This document shows, piece after piece, positions 16,656 to 24,856 of a stretch of 64,000 nt of DNA. The notes below the pieces were generated by a model. It was not told where the DNA came from and ran no database searches. It saw only the letters and a program-made list of their open reading frames with translations. The translations under genes and the position numbers were made by a program. Where the stretch lies: positions 124,001-188,000 of the forward strand of contig NZ_FNIR01000003.1 of the NCBI RefSeq assembly GCF_900103975.1, given 5' to 3'. The first letter of the stretch is position 1, and each line of letters starts with the position of its first letter. Source of the DNA: Klenkia soli (GTDB lineage Bacteria > Actinomycetota > Actinomycetes > Mycobacteriales > Geodermatophilaceae).

Positions 16656-17923
16656 GCACCCACCACAGCACGCAGTCCCCGACGGCCACCGCCGTCGCCA
16701 CCACGCCGGACCCGCCGGCCGATCCGGCGGCGACGCCGTCGCCGCGGCTCACGCCGCGCAGGAGGTTGGCCGAACTCCTGGCCGGCGACCTGCGGGCCCT
16801 GCCCGTTGTCGCCGGGCTGACAGTCCTGGTCCTGATCTTCTCGCTGCAGAGCCCCTTCTTCCTCTCCAGCAGGAACCTGTCCAACCTGCTCGTGCAGGCC
16901 GTCGTCACCGGGATCATCGCCCTGGGCCTGGTCTTCGTGCTGCTGCTCGGCGAGATCGACCTGTCGGTAGCCGCCATCAGCGGGGTCTGCTCGGTGCTGA
17001 TGGCCAAGCTGATGGCCGAAGCGGGCATGAGCAGCGTGCTCGCCGTCGTGGTCGCCGTCGTCCTCGGCGCGGTGATCGGTGCCTTCACCGGTTCCTGGGC
17101 CACCCGCTTCCTGGTGCCGACGTTCGTCGTCACCCTGGGCCTGGGGCTGATCCTCAACGGCGTCCAGCTGCAGCTGCTCCCGCGCACCGGGCGCTACAAC
17201 CTGCTCGGGACAGGCATCGAGGACATCGCCGGGTCCTACGTCACCGGCGCGGCCAGCTGGCTGCTCGTGGTCCTCGCCGTCGTGGTCGTGGCCGGGCTCA
17301 AGCTGACCCATCACCAGCGGAAGGCGTCGCACGGCATCGACTCCTCCGTGGTGAAGAACGTCGTCCTGCCCGTTGCCGTCACGGCCGTGGCAGGCGTGCT
17401 CGTCGTATCCGTGCTGGACGCCAACGCAGGCATCCCCACGCCGGTCGTCATCTTCGGCGTGCTGCTGGCCATCACCAGCTACATCCTGACCGAGACCCGG
17501 TTCGGGCTGTCGCTGTACGCCGTCGGCGGGAACGCCGAAGCGGCCCTCCGCTCGGGCATCAAGGTCAACCGGGTCAAGATCGCGGCCTTCGCCCTGGCCG
17601 GGGGCCTCGCCGCCCTGGCCGGCATCATCGCCGCGTCCCGCCTGCTCGGGGTGTCGGTGTCCTCCGGTGGCGGCATCGGCGGCGGCGCTCTGCTGCTCAA
17701 CGCCATCGCCGCCGCGGTCATCGGGGGAGTGTCGCTGTTCGGTGGCAGGGGGCGGGCGTCCTCGGCCCTGCTGGGTGCGCTCATCATCGCCACCGTGGGC
17801 AACGGGCTCAACCTGCTGGGCGTCTCCACCGACGTCCAGCTGCTGGTCACCGGCGCCCTGCTGGTGCTGGCCGTCACCGTCGACCGCAGCGTCGAGCGAC
17901 TTTCCGGGAGTGTTGGACGATGA
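16652..17923 (+). CDS. XylH-type sugar ABC transporter permease
   Basis: A 423-residue permease of the CUT2 (ribose/xylose) family with a cytoplasmic Pro/Thr-rich N-terminus of about 55 residues and roughly 10-12 hydrophobic helices. Family motifs are LGEIDLSVAAISG, VPTFVVTLG and AVGGNAEAALRSGIKVNRVKI, the latter in the loop that contacts the ATPase. The extra loop around residues 185-260 is typical of XylH-type permeases. It overlaps both neighbours by four bases. Confidence 0.92.
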   Translation: MSTHHSTQSPTATAVATTPDPPADPAATPSPRLTPRRRLAELLAGDLRALPVVAGLTVLVLIFSLQSPFFLSSRNLSNLLVQAVVTGIIALGLVFVLLLGEIDLSVAAISGVCSVLMAKLMAEAGMSSVLAVVVAVVLGAVIGAFTGSWATRFLVPTFVVTLGLGLILNGVQLQLLPRTGRYNLLGTGIEDIAGSYVTGAASWLLVVLAVVVVAGLKLTHHQRKASHGIDSSVVKNVVLPVAVTAVAGVLVVSVLDANAGIPTPVVIFGVLLAITSYILTETRFGLSLYAVGGNAEAALRSGIKVNRVKIAAFALAGGLAALAGIIAASRLLGVSVSSGGGIGGGALLLNAIAAAVIGGVSLFGGRGRASSALLGALIIATVGNGLNLLGVSTDVQLLVTGALLVLAVTVDRSVERLSGSVGR

Positions 17924-19173
17924 GCAGTGCCCTCGACCTCGACGAGACCGCCGGCTGCGTGACCGCCGTCGGGCAGGCGAGCACCGCCTGGGCGGGCCAG
18001 ATCGCCGAGGCGGTGGCCGATCTCCGTGACGGAGCGTGGGTCCTGGTCCTCGACACCGGCCCGGACGCCGGGTTGCAGGCCGACTCCTGGGTCGACCAGG
18101 TCGAGCAGCCCTCCCGGGACCTGCTGGACCAGTTGGCCCGGCGAGGACGGTCCGCCCAGCCGGGCTCGATCACCGTGCTCGTCCGGCACGGCGACCTCAC
18201 CGAACCCCTGGCGGTGTCCCTCGTCGCGGCCGTCCGCGGCACGGTCGGGACGGCGGCCCTCGAGTACGCAACGCACGACATCCGGGTCAACACCGTCCTG
18301 GTGAGCGGGACGACCACCGAGCGCGACATCGCCCGCACCGTCGACTACCTCTCCGACGACGAGGCGGCCGGTTCGGTCACCGGCGCCACGTTCGACCTCG
18401 CGAACGGGACGCAGCCGAAGCCGTCGCCCGCCGAGGCGCAGCCCGTGCTCGTCACCGGAGCAGCCGGTGGACTCGGCAGGGCAGCTGCCGAGGCCTTCGT
18501 CGCGGCGGGGCGATCTGTCGTCCTCACCGACCGACCCGGCCCGGCGCTGGACGCCGTCGCCGAGGCCCTCGGTGCACCCGCGATCGCCTGCGACGTCGTC
18601 TCGCCGGAGTCCGTCGCCGCGCTGGCCGGCCACGCCGAGCTGACCGGCGGGATCTCGGCGCTCGTCGTGCACCACGGCGTCGGGGGGTCGGGGTCCCTGG
18701 CGCACATGGACCGGGCGATCCGCGATCGTTCGCTGACGGTCAACGGCACCGGCGTGTGGAACCTCGTCACCGGTCTGGACGGACTGCTGACCCTGGGCGG
18801 GCCCGGCTCGGTCGTCGTGCTGTCCAGTCAGGCCGGCCTCGGCGCGGAGCCGGGCAACGGGCCCTACTGCGCAGCCAAGTTCGCCGTCGTCGGGCTGGTC
18901 CGCGCCCTTGCCGCACAGACCACGGGCAGCGGCGTCCGGGTGCACTCGCTGTGCCCGGGTCCAGTGGACACCCCCCTCATGCGGGAGGCCTTCGCGGCCA
19001 TGGCCGACGCCGCCGGCGTCACCGCGGACGAGTACATGGCGCAGCGGCTCGCCGGGATCCCGCTGGGCCGCGTCGGCACCACCGGCCAGATCGGTGCTGC
19101 TGCCCGCTACCTGGTCGACCTGGACGCCAGCGGTGTGGTGCTGGCGTCCACCGGCGGCGCCGTCCTCACCTGA
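17920..19173 (+). CDS. Tandem SDR protein: degenerate N-terminal half plus active SDR
   Basis: A 417-residue protein with two short-chain dehydrogenase-like halves. Residues about 170-417 are a complete SDR: TGAAGGLGRAAAEAF, a Ser in VVVLSSQAGLG, and the YCAAK catalytic motif. Residues 1-165 resemble the second half of an SDR (ALEYATHDIRVNTVLVSGTT, TVDYLSDDEAAGSVTG) but lack a glycine-rich cofactor motif and a YxxxK, so they are probably structural or non-catalytic. The likely role is oxidation of the imported sugar or polyol or its derivative. The gene is coupled to the permease by an ATGA overlap. Confidence 0.8.
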   Translation: MSSALDLDETAGCVTAVGQASTAWAGQIAEAVADLRDGAWVLVLDTGPDAGLQADSWVDQVEQPSRDLLDQLARRGRSAQPGSITVLVRHGDLTEPLAVSLVAAVRGTVGTAALEYATHDIRVNTVLVSGTTTERDIARTVDYLSDDEAAGSVTGATFDLANGTQPKPSPAEAQPVLVTGAAGGLGRAAAEAFVAAGRSVVLTDRPGPALDAVAEALGAPAIACDVVSPESVAALAGHAELTGGISALVVHHGVGGSGSLAHMDRAIRDRSLTVNGTGVWNLVTGLDGLLTLGGPGSVVVLSSQAGLGAEPGNGPYCAAKFAVVGLVRALAAQTTGSGVRVHSLCPGPVDTPLMREAFAAMADAAGVTADEYMAQRLAGIPLGRVGTTGQIGAAARYLVDLDASGVVLASTGGAVLT

Positions 19174-19202
19174 CCACCCCGACCATCCACCGAGGAGCAA
19201 CC

Positions 19203-19661
19203 GTGCAGCACATCATCACCGCCGACGTCCCCGCCGTCCTCGAGCACGACGACACCGTGGCCAGCTACTTCATGCTCCCCATGGAGTCGATGCGCGAGGC
19301 CACCCAGGGTTCGCACCTGCAGTTCGTCAACGAGTTCACCGTGGACCCGCTCAAGGCGATCGAGCCCCACTTCCACGACTCGCACGAGTTCTACTACGTG
19401 CTCTCGGGTCGGGGCACCATGCGGGTGGGCACCGACGTCTACGTCGTCACCCCCGGCGACCTGGTGCACACCCCGCCGAACGTGCCCCACTCGATCTTCG
19501 CTCACCACAGCGGTGTTCGATGCCTGGCCTTCGCGGTCAGCTTCGCGGAGAAGGGGCAGCCGGCCCACACCCCGGTGCACTTCGACGACTGGCCGCCGCC
19601 GCCTCCCACCCCCTCGACGTCCCAGGTCTCGCAGCCCTCGGAGGCCAGTAGGGTGCCGTGA
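19203..19661 (+). CDS. Cupin-domain protein
   Basis: A 152-residue single-cupin protein. Cupin motif 1 is PHFHDSHEFYYVLSGRGTMRVG with three metal-binding His/Glu ligands, and motif 2 is GDLVHTPPNVPHSIF. A Pro-rich tail follows. The GTG start comes after GAGGAGCAA. It sits between two SDR genes in the sugar operon, so a sugar isomerase, lyase or dioxygenase-like role is plausible, but the reaction is not predictable. Confidence 0.85.
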   Translation: MQHIITADVPAVLEHDDTVASYFMLPMESMREATQGSHLQFVNEFTVDPLKAIEPHFHDSHEFYYVLSGRGTMRVGTDVYVVTPGDLVHTPPNVPHSIFAHHSGVRCLAFAVSFAEKGQPAHTPVHFDDWPPPPPTPSTSQVSQPSEASRVP

Positions 19662-19662
19662 T

Positions 19663-20457
19663 GTGGACCTGCAGCTGAGCGGACGTACCGCCTACGTCAC
19701 CGGCGCAGCCGGCGGCATCGGATCGGCCGTCGTCCGCTCGCTCGCTGCTGAAGGCGTCCACGTGTTCGCGGTGGACGTCGACGCCGGAGCCCTCGCTGCC
19801 ATCGACAGCGAGGGCTCCGGCTCAGTCCAGGTGCACGAGGCCGACCTGTCCAGCGCCGAGGGGTGCCGTAACGCCGCTGCGGCCGGGACCGCCCACTTCC
19901 AGGGTGCCCCCGACATCCTGGTCAACAACGCCGGGGTGGGTCACATGGCCCCCTTCGAGGAGATCGACGACGAGGAGTTCGTCGCCACCTTCGAGCTCAA
20001 CTTCTTCGCCGTCGTCCGCACCTGCCGCGAGCTTCTCCCGGGCATGCGGGCCGCCACGGGTGGCGGTTCGGTGGTCACCATCTCCTCCGACCTGGCCCGC
20101 CAGCCCGAGGACCTGTTCGTGCACTACGCAGCGAGCAAGGCGGCGCTGTCGAACTTCACCACGGCCATGGCGCGCAGCTACGCACCGCAGATCCGGGTGA
20201 ACGAGGTCTGCCCCGGTCCGGTCTGGACGCCGATGTGGTCCCGGCCCGGGGGCTTCGTCGACACGCTGACGGCCACCCACGGGCTGTCCGGCGAGGACGC
20301 GGTCCGGGCGTTCGTCAGCGAACGGGGGATCCCGATGGGCCGGCTGGGCACCCCGGCCGAGGTCGCCGCGGCGGTGACGTTCCTGGCATCGCCGGTGAGC
20401 TCCTTCACGACAGGTGCGTCGCTCGGCGTGGACGGCGGCACCGTTCGCTCGATGTGA
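19663..20457 (+). CDS. Short-chain dehydrogenase/reductase
   Basis: A 264-residue classical SDR: TGAAGGIGSAVVRSL, NNAGVGHM, Ser in VVTISSDLAR, HYAASKAAL with catalytic Tyr and Lys, and the C-terminal GASLGVDGG. The GTG start at 19663 begins one base after the cupin stop. It is the last gene of the sugar operon and is convergent with the LacI gene 15 bases away. It probably oxidises the sugar or polyol substrate. Confidence 0.9.
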   Translation: MDLQLSGRTAYVTGAAGGIGSAVVRSLAAEGVHVFAVDVDAGALAAIDSEGSGSVQVHEADLSSAEGCRNAAAAGTAHFQGAPDILVNNAGVGHMAPFEEIDDEEFVATFELNFFAVVRTCRELLPGMRAATGGGSVVTISSDLARQPEDLFVHYAASKAALSNFTTAMARSYAPQIRVNEVCPGPVWTPMWSRPGGFVDTLTATHGLSGEDAVRAFVSERGIPMGRLGTPAEVAAAVTFLASPVSSFTTGASLGVDGGTVRSM

Positions 20458-20472
20458 GGCCGGCTCGGGCAA

Positions 20473-21516
20473 TCAGTGCTTGACCGGTGCCGTCGAGTCC
20501 CTGACGACGAGCTCGGGCGGGAGCAGGACCGGCTCGCCATCCGGTGCGCCCTCCTCGAGGACGGCCAGGGCCAGGGCCGCCGCGTGCAGGCCGAGCTCCC
20601 GGCTCGGCAACCGGACCGTGGTCAGGGCCGGGCGGAGGTGCGCGGAGAGCGGTGCGTCGTTGTAGCCGACCACGGACAGGTCACGGGGGCAGTCGAGGCC
20701 CCGTTCACGCATGGCCTCCAGGCACCCGACAGCCATGAGGTCGTTGTGGGCGAACACCGCCGTGGGCCGTCGCCCCACCGGCCCGTCGAGCAGCGCCGAT
20801 GCCAGTCGGTGGCCTTCGTCGACCGTGGGCACGCCCGCGATCGCGGACCGGTCGGAGACGTCCTGCATGCCGTTCCTGCGCACAGCATCCCGGAACCCCT
20901 GAGTGCGTCCGGCGAAGGACGAGATGTCGGCCGGCCCCGGCAACTCGGCCACCAGCCGGTGCCCGAGGGCGTGCAGGTGGTCGACGGCCAGGTGGGCGCC
21001 CATCGCGTCGTCGTGGACCACCGCGGGCAGCACGAGGCCGTCGCCCAGACTGCGCACCGCGAGCACCACAGGCACGATCGCGGAGAAGTCCCGCACCACC
21101 GAGGCATCCGCGGCCCGACCGGCACTCACCACGATCGCATCGACGCGGCGGCTGACCAGGTTGTCCAGGATGCCTTCCAGGGACCCGGGCTCGTCGTGGG
21201 TCTCGGCGATCAACAGGGACATCCCCTCCGCGCGCACCCCCTCCTCGATCCCCCGCAGGAGGGGAGGCAGGAACGGGTTGGCGACATCGGCCACCACCAC
21301 CCCCAGGAGTCCGCTGGCGCCCTTCCGCAGACCTCGAGCGACAGCGTTGACGCGGTAGCCCAGGGTGTCGGCGGCGGCGCGAACCCGCTCGCGGGTGACC
21401 GCGTTCACCCGGTTCTCGTTCGCGGGGTCCAGCGCCCTGGAGGCTGTGCCGACGTGCACCCCGGCCAGCTTCGCGACGTCGGTGAGGGTGCTGCGGTGGG
21501 GCTGCGAGACGGTCAA
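20473..21516 (-). CDS. LacI-family transcriptional repressor (sugar operon 1)
   Basis: A 347-residue LacI/GalR regulator. The HTH is TLTDVAKLAGVHVGTASRAL, with the hinge helix NAVARGLRKGASG, followed by a periplasmic-binding-like effector domain (GVVVADVANPFLPPLLRG, AVFAHNDLMAVG, VGYNDAPLSAHLRPALTTV). The TTG start at 21516 is chosen because GGAGGAG lies seven bases upstream; an upstream extension to 21615 is Arg-rich and lacks a ribosome binding site. It probably binds the three GCAAAC-type operators at 14.5 kb and responds to the imported sugar. Confidence 0.9.
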   Translation of the reverse strand: MTVSQPHRSTLTDVAKLAGVHVGTASRALDPANENRVNAVTRERVRAAADTLGYRVNAVARGLRKGASGLLGVVVADVANPFLPPLLRGIEEGVRAEGMSLLIAETHDEPGSLEGILDNLVSRRVDAIVVSAGRAADASVVRDFSAIVPVVLAVRSLGDGLVLPAVVHDDAMGAHLAVDHLHALGHRLVAELPGPADISSFAGRTQGFRDAVRRNGMQDVSDRSAIAGVPTVDEGHRLASALLDGPVGRRPTAVFAHNDLMAVGCLEAMRERGLDCPRDLSVVGYNDAPLSAHLRPALTTVRLPSRELGLHAAALALAVLEEGAPDGEPVLLPPELVVRDSTAPVKH

Positions 21517-21669
21517 TGCTCTCCTCCGTTCGCGCGTCCCCACGACCCGGCCGTCTCCCGACCGCGCGGTCGAGCCGACGGCCCGCCCTGCAGATCGTAG
21601 ACACCGACCGAGCACTGGCCGAGGCTCTTGAGCACGGGGTCGGGCGTCCTCTTCTGCCTGCTCCTCTGC

Positions 21670-22575
21670 TCAGGAGCTCGGGGCGTGGCCACCACCAGGG
21701 GACAACCGGGCGTCACCGACGCGGTCGTCGAACGGGACGACCAGGACCGGTCGAGGACGGCGGCCCAGGCACCGGTTCGCCGTGGAGGTCAGGAACCAGC
21801 GGACCGACCGCAGAGCTGGGGCCCCGACCACGAGGAGGTCGGCGTCCTGGCCGGCCAGCACGTCTGCTGGTCGTCCGGCGACGATGCTGTGCTCCACCGG
21901 GGTCCGACGGGGTCCGGCCCCGGCCGGGACGTACCGCAGGTCCTCTGCGTCGCGGCGGGCCCGGGCCCCGGGTCGGGCCCAGCTCTGCACCGGGGGCCAG
22001 CCGCTCCTGGTGTCGACGACGGTCACGGCCCGCACCTGACCGTCGGACGCCTCCCACCGCGCCCTCCGCAGGGCTGACCGGGACCGTGCCGACCCGTCGA
22101 TGCCGACGACGACCGTCCACGCCGCCGACGGAACAGCGCTGGCACCCGGCACCACCAGAACGGGGCAGACGGCGTGGCTGAGGCAGTGGGTCACCAGGGG
22201 CAGCAGGCGCCGTCGACCGGGTCGAGGTCGTCGGTCCCCACCGACGACGAGCAGGTCGGCCGTGCTGGCGAGGTGCACGAGCGCGGGTCCCGGGGCCCCG
22301 GTGGTCAGGTGGACCACCACCGGGACGTCGGACCCGCCGGGGGCCTCGGCCAGCACCCTCCCGAGCAGCAGGCGTGCGGCCGCCGCCGACCTCGAGCCAG
22401 CTGGGTCGGCAGAGTGGCTGACGAGCACGTCGAGGCGGGCGCCGTGCTGGACGGCCCAGGCGACGGCCCACCGCAGCGAGGTCCCCTGGTCGTCACGTCC
22501 CTCGGCGGCCAGGCCGACGACGGCTCTCGGCGCACCGGGGTGTCCGTCGTCGTCGTGGGGCACGGGCCATGTCAT
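21670..22575 (-). CDS. Tandem universal stress protein
   Basis: A 301-residue protein with two UspA-type domains (about residues 15-145 and 155-285). Each starts with an AVVGLAAEG or VVVGIDGSARSRSAL strand-loop and ends with a DLLVVG ... CPVLVVP type strand. The ATP-binding glycine motif is only partly kept. It is the last gene of a leftward operon and its ATG overlaps the preceding stop by four bases. The context (heme-flavin reductase) suggests a redox or energy stress role. The window from 21517 to 21669 upstream of the LacI gene holds no other gene. Confidence 0.8.
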   Translation of the reverse strand: MTWPVPHDDDGHPGAPRAVVGLAAEGRDDQGTSLRWAVAWAVQHGARLDVLVSHSADPAGSRSAAAARLLLGRVLAEAPGGSDVPVVVHLTTGAPGPALVHLASTADLLVVGGDRRPRPGRRRLLPLVTHCLSHAVCPVLVVPGASAVPSAAWTVVVGIDGSARSRSALRRARWEASDGQVRAVTVVDTRSGWPPVQSWARPGARARRDAEDLRYVPAGAGPRRTPVEHSIVAGRPADVLAGQDADLLVVGAPALRSVRWFLTSTANRCLGRRPRPVLVVPFDDRVGDARLSPGGGHAPSS

Positions 22576-22868
22576 GACGACGCCTGGCCCGTGGTGGGGT
22601 CGGTCCGCGCCCACCGGTGGCAGGCGTCGAGGAGCTCGTCGAGGGTGTGGAACAGCGCCATGGCGACGTCGGGGTTGCGGTGGAGGGCCGGCCCGAGCGC
22701 TCCGGCCAGCAGGCGCCAGCCCCAGTCGCCGAGCACCGATCCGTGGGTGGGCACGGTGGTCCCGCCCGTGGTGGATGTGCGGGCACCGCGGGGGGGAACC
22801 GTGCCCCGTGCGTCGGTGCGTACGACCGGGCCCGCCGACGGCCTCGGTCCTGCCAGCATGCCGGTCAT
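22572..22868 (-). CDS. Uncharacterised 98-residue protein in the reductase operon
   Basis: A small protein with a Thr/Gly/Pro-rich first half and a helical second half (GDWGWRLLAGALGPALHRNP, then ALFHTLDELLDACHRWAR). I recognise no family. Its ATG overlaps the reductase stop (TGATG) and its stop overlaps the stress protein start (ATGA), which strongly supports it as a real, translationally coupled gene. Confidence 0.65.
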   Translation of the reverse strand: MTGMLAGPRPSAGPVVRTDARGTVPPRGARTSTTGGTTVPTHGSVLGDWGWRLLAGALGPALHRNPDVAMALFHTLDELLDACHRWARTDPTTGQASS

Positions 22869-24223
22869 CAGGCGAACCGTTCCTCGTGGAGCTGCCCGAG
22901 CGGCAGGCCGGCGTCCCGCAGGCAGGCACGGACGGCAGCGGTGAAGCTCGGCGAGCCGCACATGTACACGTCACGGTGGGCGAGGTCGGGCACGGCGTGC
23001 AGCAGCGCGCGGGGATCGCTGAGCCACGGGTCGCCGGTGAGGACGTAGCCAAGCCGCACCCCTCGGCGGGCGGCGATGGCCTGGAGCTCCTCGGCGAAGA
23101 GCACCCCGGCCATGTCGCGGGCCCGGTACAGCAGCAGCAGGTCCTCACCCGGGGCGACGGGCAGCGACTCGAACAGGGCCCGCATCGGGGTGATGCCGAC
23201 ACCGCCGGCGATCAGCAGCACGTTGCGGTGCGTTCGGCGTGCGGCGGTGACCGCACCGTAGGGCCCCTCTGCCGCGATGCGGGTCCCGACCGGCAGGTGC
23301 TGCAGCTGGTGGGTGCCGTCGCCGAGTGCCTTGACCGTGAGCCGCAGGGAGGTGGCGGTGGGCGGTGCGGACAGCGAGAACGGGTGCGCGTTGCGCCAGT
23401 GGTCGCGGGTGAGGAACCGCCAGCGGAAGAACTGCCCGGACTCGGCCGCCAGTTCGTGCAGGTGCCGGCCGGTGACGTGGATGCTGACCACCCCCGGGCC
23501 CTCGGGGCGTACCTCGGCCACGCGCAGGCGGTGCCGGGTGGCCTGCTGGATCGGGGAGATGACCCGGTAGCGCAGCACGAGGGCGAAGACGTGCGTGTAG
23601 GCCAACGCCCAGCCGACCTGCAGCACCGGGTAGCCGGCCAGGTCGGGCCCGGCGAGCATGTGCCCGAAGGACAGCGCCACGGCCACGTACATCAGCAGGT
23701 GCAGGGCGTGCCAGGTCTCGTGGCGGATCCGTCGCCGCGCAGCGCGTGCCGACGCGACGCCCGCGACGACCATCAGGACGGTGCCCACCGTGGCCGCGGG
23801 CAGCCACGGCATGGCCAGGACCGTCCCCACGGCCGAGAGTGGTCCGCTCCCGGTGGCCTGGGCCCACGCGGCGGTGGCGGCGACCCCGTGCACGCCGACG
23901 AGGACGATGACGACACGCCCGAGGACGGCGTGCCACCGGGCCAGCACGTCGGCGCCGACCCCCAGCTCCAGGGCGGGGGTGCGGGCCATCAGCAGCAACA
24001 GGACCAGGACCCCGAACCCGGCGAGCATCCCGCTGACGTGGGCGACGAGCCCCAGCCCGGACACCTCGGGGCCCAGGGTGGCCAGGGCGACGGGCCAGGT
24101 GGCGACCGTCAGCGCGCCGGTGCCCGCGATGGTGAGCGCAGTGGCGCGGTCGACCACCGTTCGCCGACGCTGCGGTGCAGTCCCCGGCTGGCGGGCCGTC
24201 CCCGGCGCCAGGCCGGTTGTCAT
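22868..24223 (-). CDS. Heme-FAD transmembrane oxidoreductase, ferric reductase-like (copy A)
   Basis: A 451-residue protein with about six N-terminal helices of the ferric reductase-like type and a C-terminal ferredoxin-NADP reductase-like module. Two histidines on each of two helices (RWHAVLGRVVIVLVGVHG; WHALHLLMYVAVALSFGH) fit two b-hemes across the membrane. FAD motif NAHPFSLSAPP, NAD(P) motif GGVGITPMRAL and a terminal YMCGSPSF are present. Electrons from cytoplasmic NAD(P)H would cross to an external acceptor such as Fe(III), quinone or a flavoprotein. The ATG start at 24223 overlaps the preceding small gene. It is paralogous to the gene at 28144. Confidence 0.85.
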   Translation of the reverse strand: MTTGLAPGTARQPGTAPQRRRTVVDRATALTIAGTGALTVATWPVALATLGPEVSGLGLVAHVSGMLAGFGVLVLLLLMARTPALELGVGADVLARWHAVLGRVVIVLVGVHGVAATAAWAQATGSGPLSAVGTVLAMPWLPAATVGTVLMVVAGVASARAARRRIRHETWHALHLLMYVAVALSFGHMLAGPDLAGYPVLQVGWALAYTHVFALVLRYRVISPIQQATRHRLRVAEVRPEGPGVVSIHVTGRHLHELAAESGQFFRWRFLTRDHWRNAHPFSLSAPPTATSLRLTVKALGDGTHQLQHLPVGTRIAAEGPYGAVTAARRTHRNVLLIAGGVGITPMRALFESLPVAPGEDLLLLYRARDMAGVLFAEELQAIAARRGVRLGYVLTGDPWLSDPRALLHAVPDLAHRDVYMCGSPSFTAAVRACLRDAGLPLGQLHEERFA

Positions 24224-24495
24224 CGACGACCACCCCCGCGGCCACCCTGGCCAGCGCCACCCTGCGGTCCGGCCCCGCGTGGGGCATCGCCGCCGGTGGC
24301 TCGCTGGTCGGGTGCCTGGCCCGCCTGGCCCGCCTGGCCCGCCTGGTCCGCCTGATCGGTCTGGACGGCCGGAGCGGCGACGGGGGAGACGTCGGGTGCG
24401 CCGATGCCGAACCACAGACCCAGCGCCGTAGCGGAGGTCAGCAGCACCCCGGTGACCCAGGTCAGCGGCCGGGCAACCGCGTGATGGGCGGTCAT
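24220..24495 (-). CDS. Small membrane-anchored Gln/Gly-rich protein
   Basis: A 91-residue protein with one N-terminal transmembrane segment (VTGVLLTSATALGLWFGIGA) followed by an extracytoplasmic low-complexity tail containing a QAG triplet repeat and a Gly-rich end. Both ends overlap neighbouring genes by four bases. It may be an anchor or accessory to the reductase; no family is recognised. It parallels the single-helix protein that precedes the second reductase operon (27580). Confidence 0.6.
   Translation of the reverse strand: MTAHHAVARPLTWVTGVLLTSATALGLWFGIGAPDVSPVAAPAVQTDQADQAGQAGQAGQAPDQRATGGDAPRGAGPQGGAGQGGRGGGRR
24315..24359. repeat. 9-base tandem repeat encoding the QAG run
   Basis: Five consecutive 9-base units (three exact CCTGGCCCG, then CCTGGTCCG and a diverged CCTGATCGG) lie inside the small membrane protein gene. 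Unit gain or loss keeps the frame, so the extracytoplasmic tail length may vary between strains. Confidence 0.8.
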
Positions 24496-24653
24496 GCCGA
24501 CGCCCGCTCCGGCCCGGGGGCCTCGGCCCGGCGACCGTGGCGGGGCGCGCGCAGCTGCACCAGGAGGTGCCCGGCCAGCCCGGCTAGCCACGCCGAGGAC
24601 GTCGGGAGGGCGGGCGCCAGTGGGGCACGCCGTCCGGCGGCGGTCGAGTTCAT
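24492..24653 (-). CDS. Putative 53-residue leader/membrane micro-protein
   Basis: The frame from ATG 24653 gives 53 residues with a short hydrophobic stretch (SSAWLAGLAGHLLVQLRAP) and a basic C-terminus. Its stop overlaps the next ATG by four bases, continuing the chain of coupled starts in this operon. That overlap is the main support; there is no recognised family. It would be the first gene after the two dyad operators. Confidence 0.45.
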   Translation of the reverse strand: MNSTAAGRRAPLAPALPTSSAWLAGLAGHLLVQLRAPRHGRRAEAPGPERASA

Positions 24654-24712
24654 GACGACGACGGTGCCCGGTGGCGGGTCCTCGCGCGTCGTCCAGCGGC
24701 AGGCTCGTCGAC

Positions 24713-24730
24713 CTGCTGCCGACGCGGTAG
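24713..24730. promoter_or_regulatory. 18-bp dyad operator, site B
   Basis: CTGCTGC-CGAC-GCGGTAG, one of five copies of the dyad CTAC-W-GC, N4, GC-R-GTAG. It is 39 bases from site A (start to start) and lies in the divergent gap between the reductase A operon and DedA-kinase-regulator genes. Confidence 0.65.
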
Positions 24731-24751
24731 TCCGCCGCGGCCCGGGAGAAC

Positions 24752-24769
24752 CTACTGCCGCCGCGGTAG
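24752..24769. promoter_or_regulatory. 18-bp dyad operator, site A
   Basis: CTACTGC-CGCC-GCGGTAG, the best match to the shared dyad, with both outer tetramers intact. Sites A and B could control both the leftward reductase A operon (first start 24653) and the rightward DedA-kinase-regulator operon (start 24857). Confidence 0.7.
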
Positions 24770-24856
24770 GCGGTGTGCCTGCGGTGGGACGACGACAAGG
24801 ACTGCGGATCCGAGCAGGCTCATCGGCATGACCTGGACCCCGGCAGGAGACCACCG

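Noticed and set aside
24315-24359. CRISPR-like or regulatory repeat array
   Set aside because: The units are 9 bases, contiguous without spacers and in frame inside a coding sequence, so it is a simple protein repeat.
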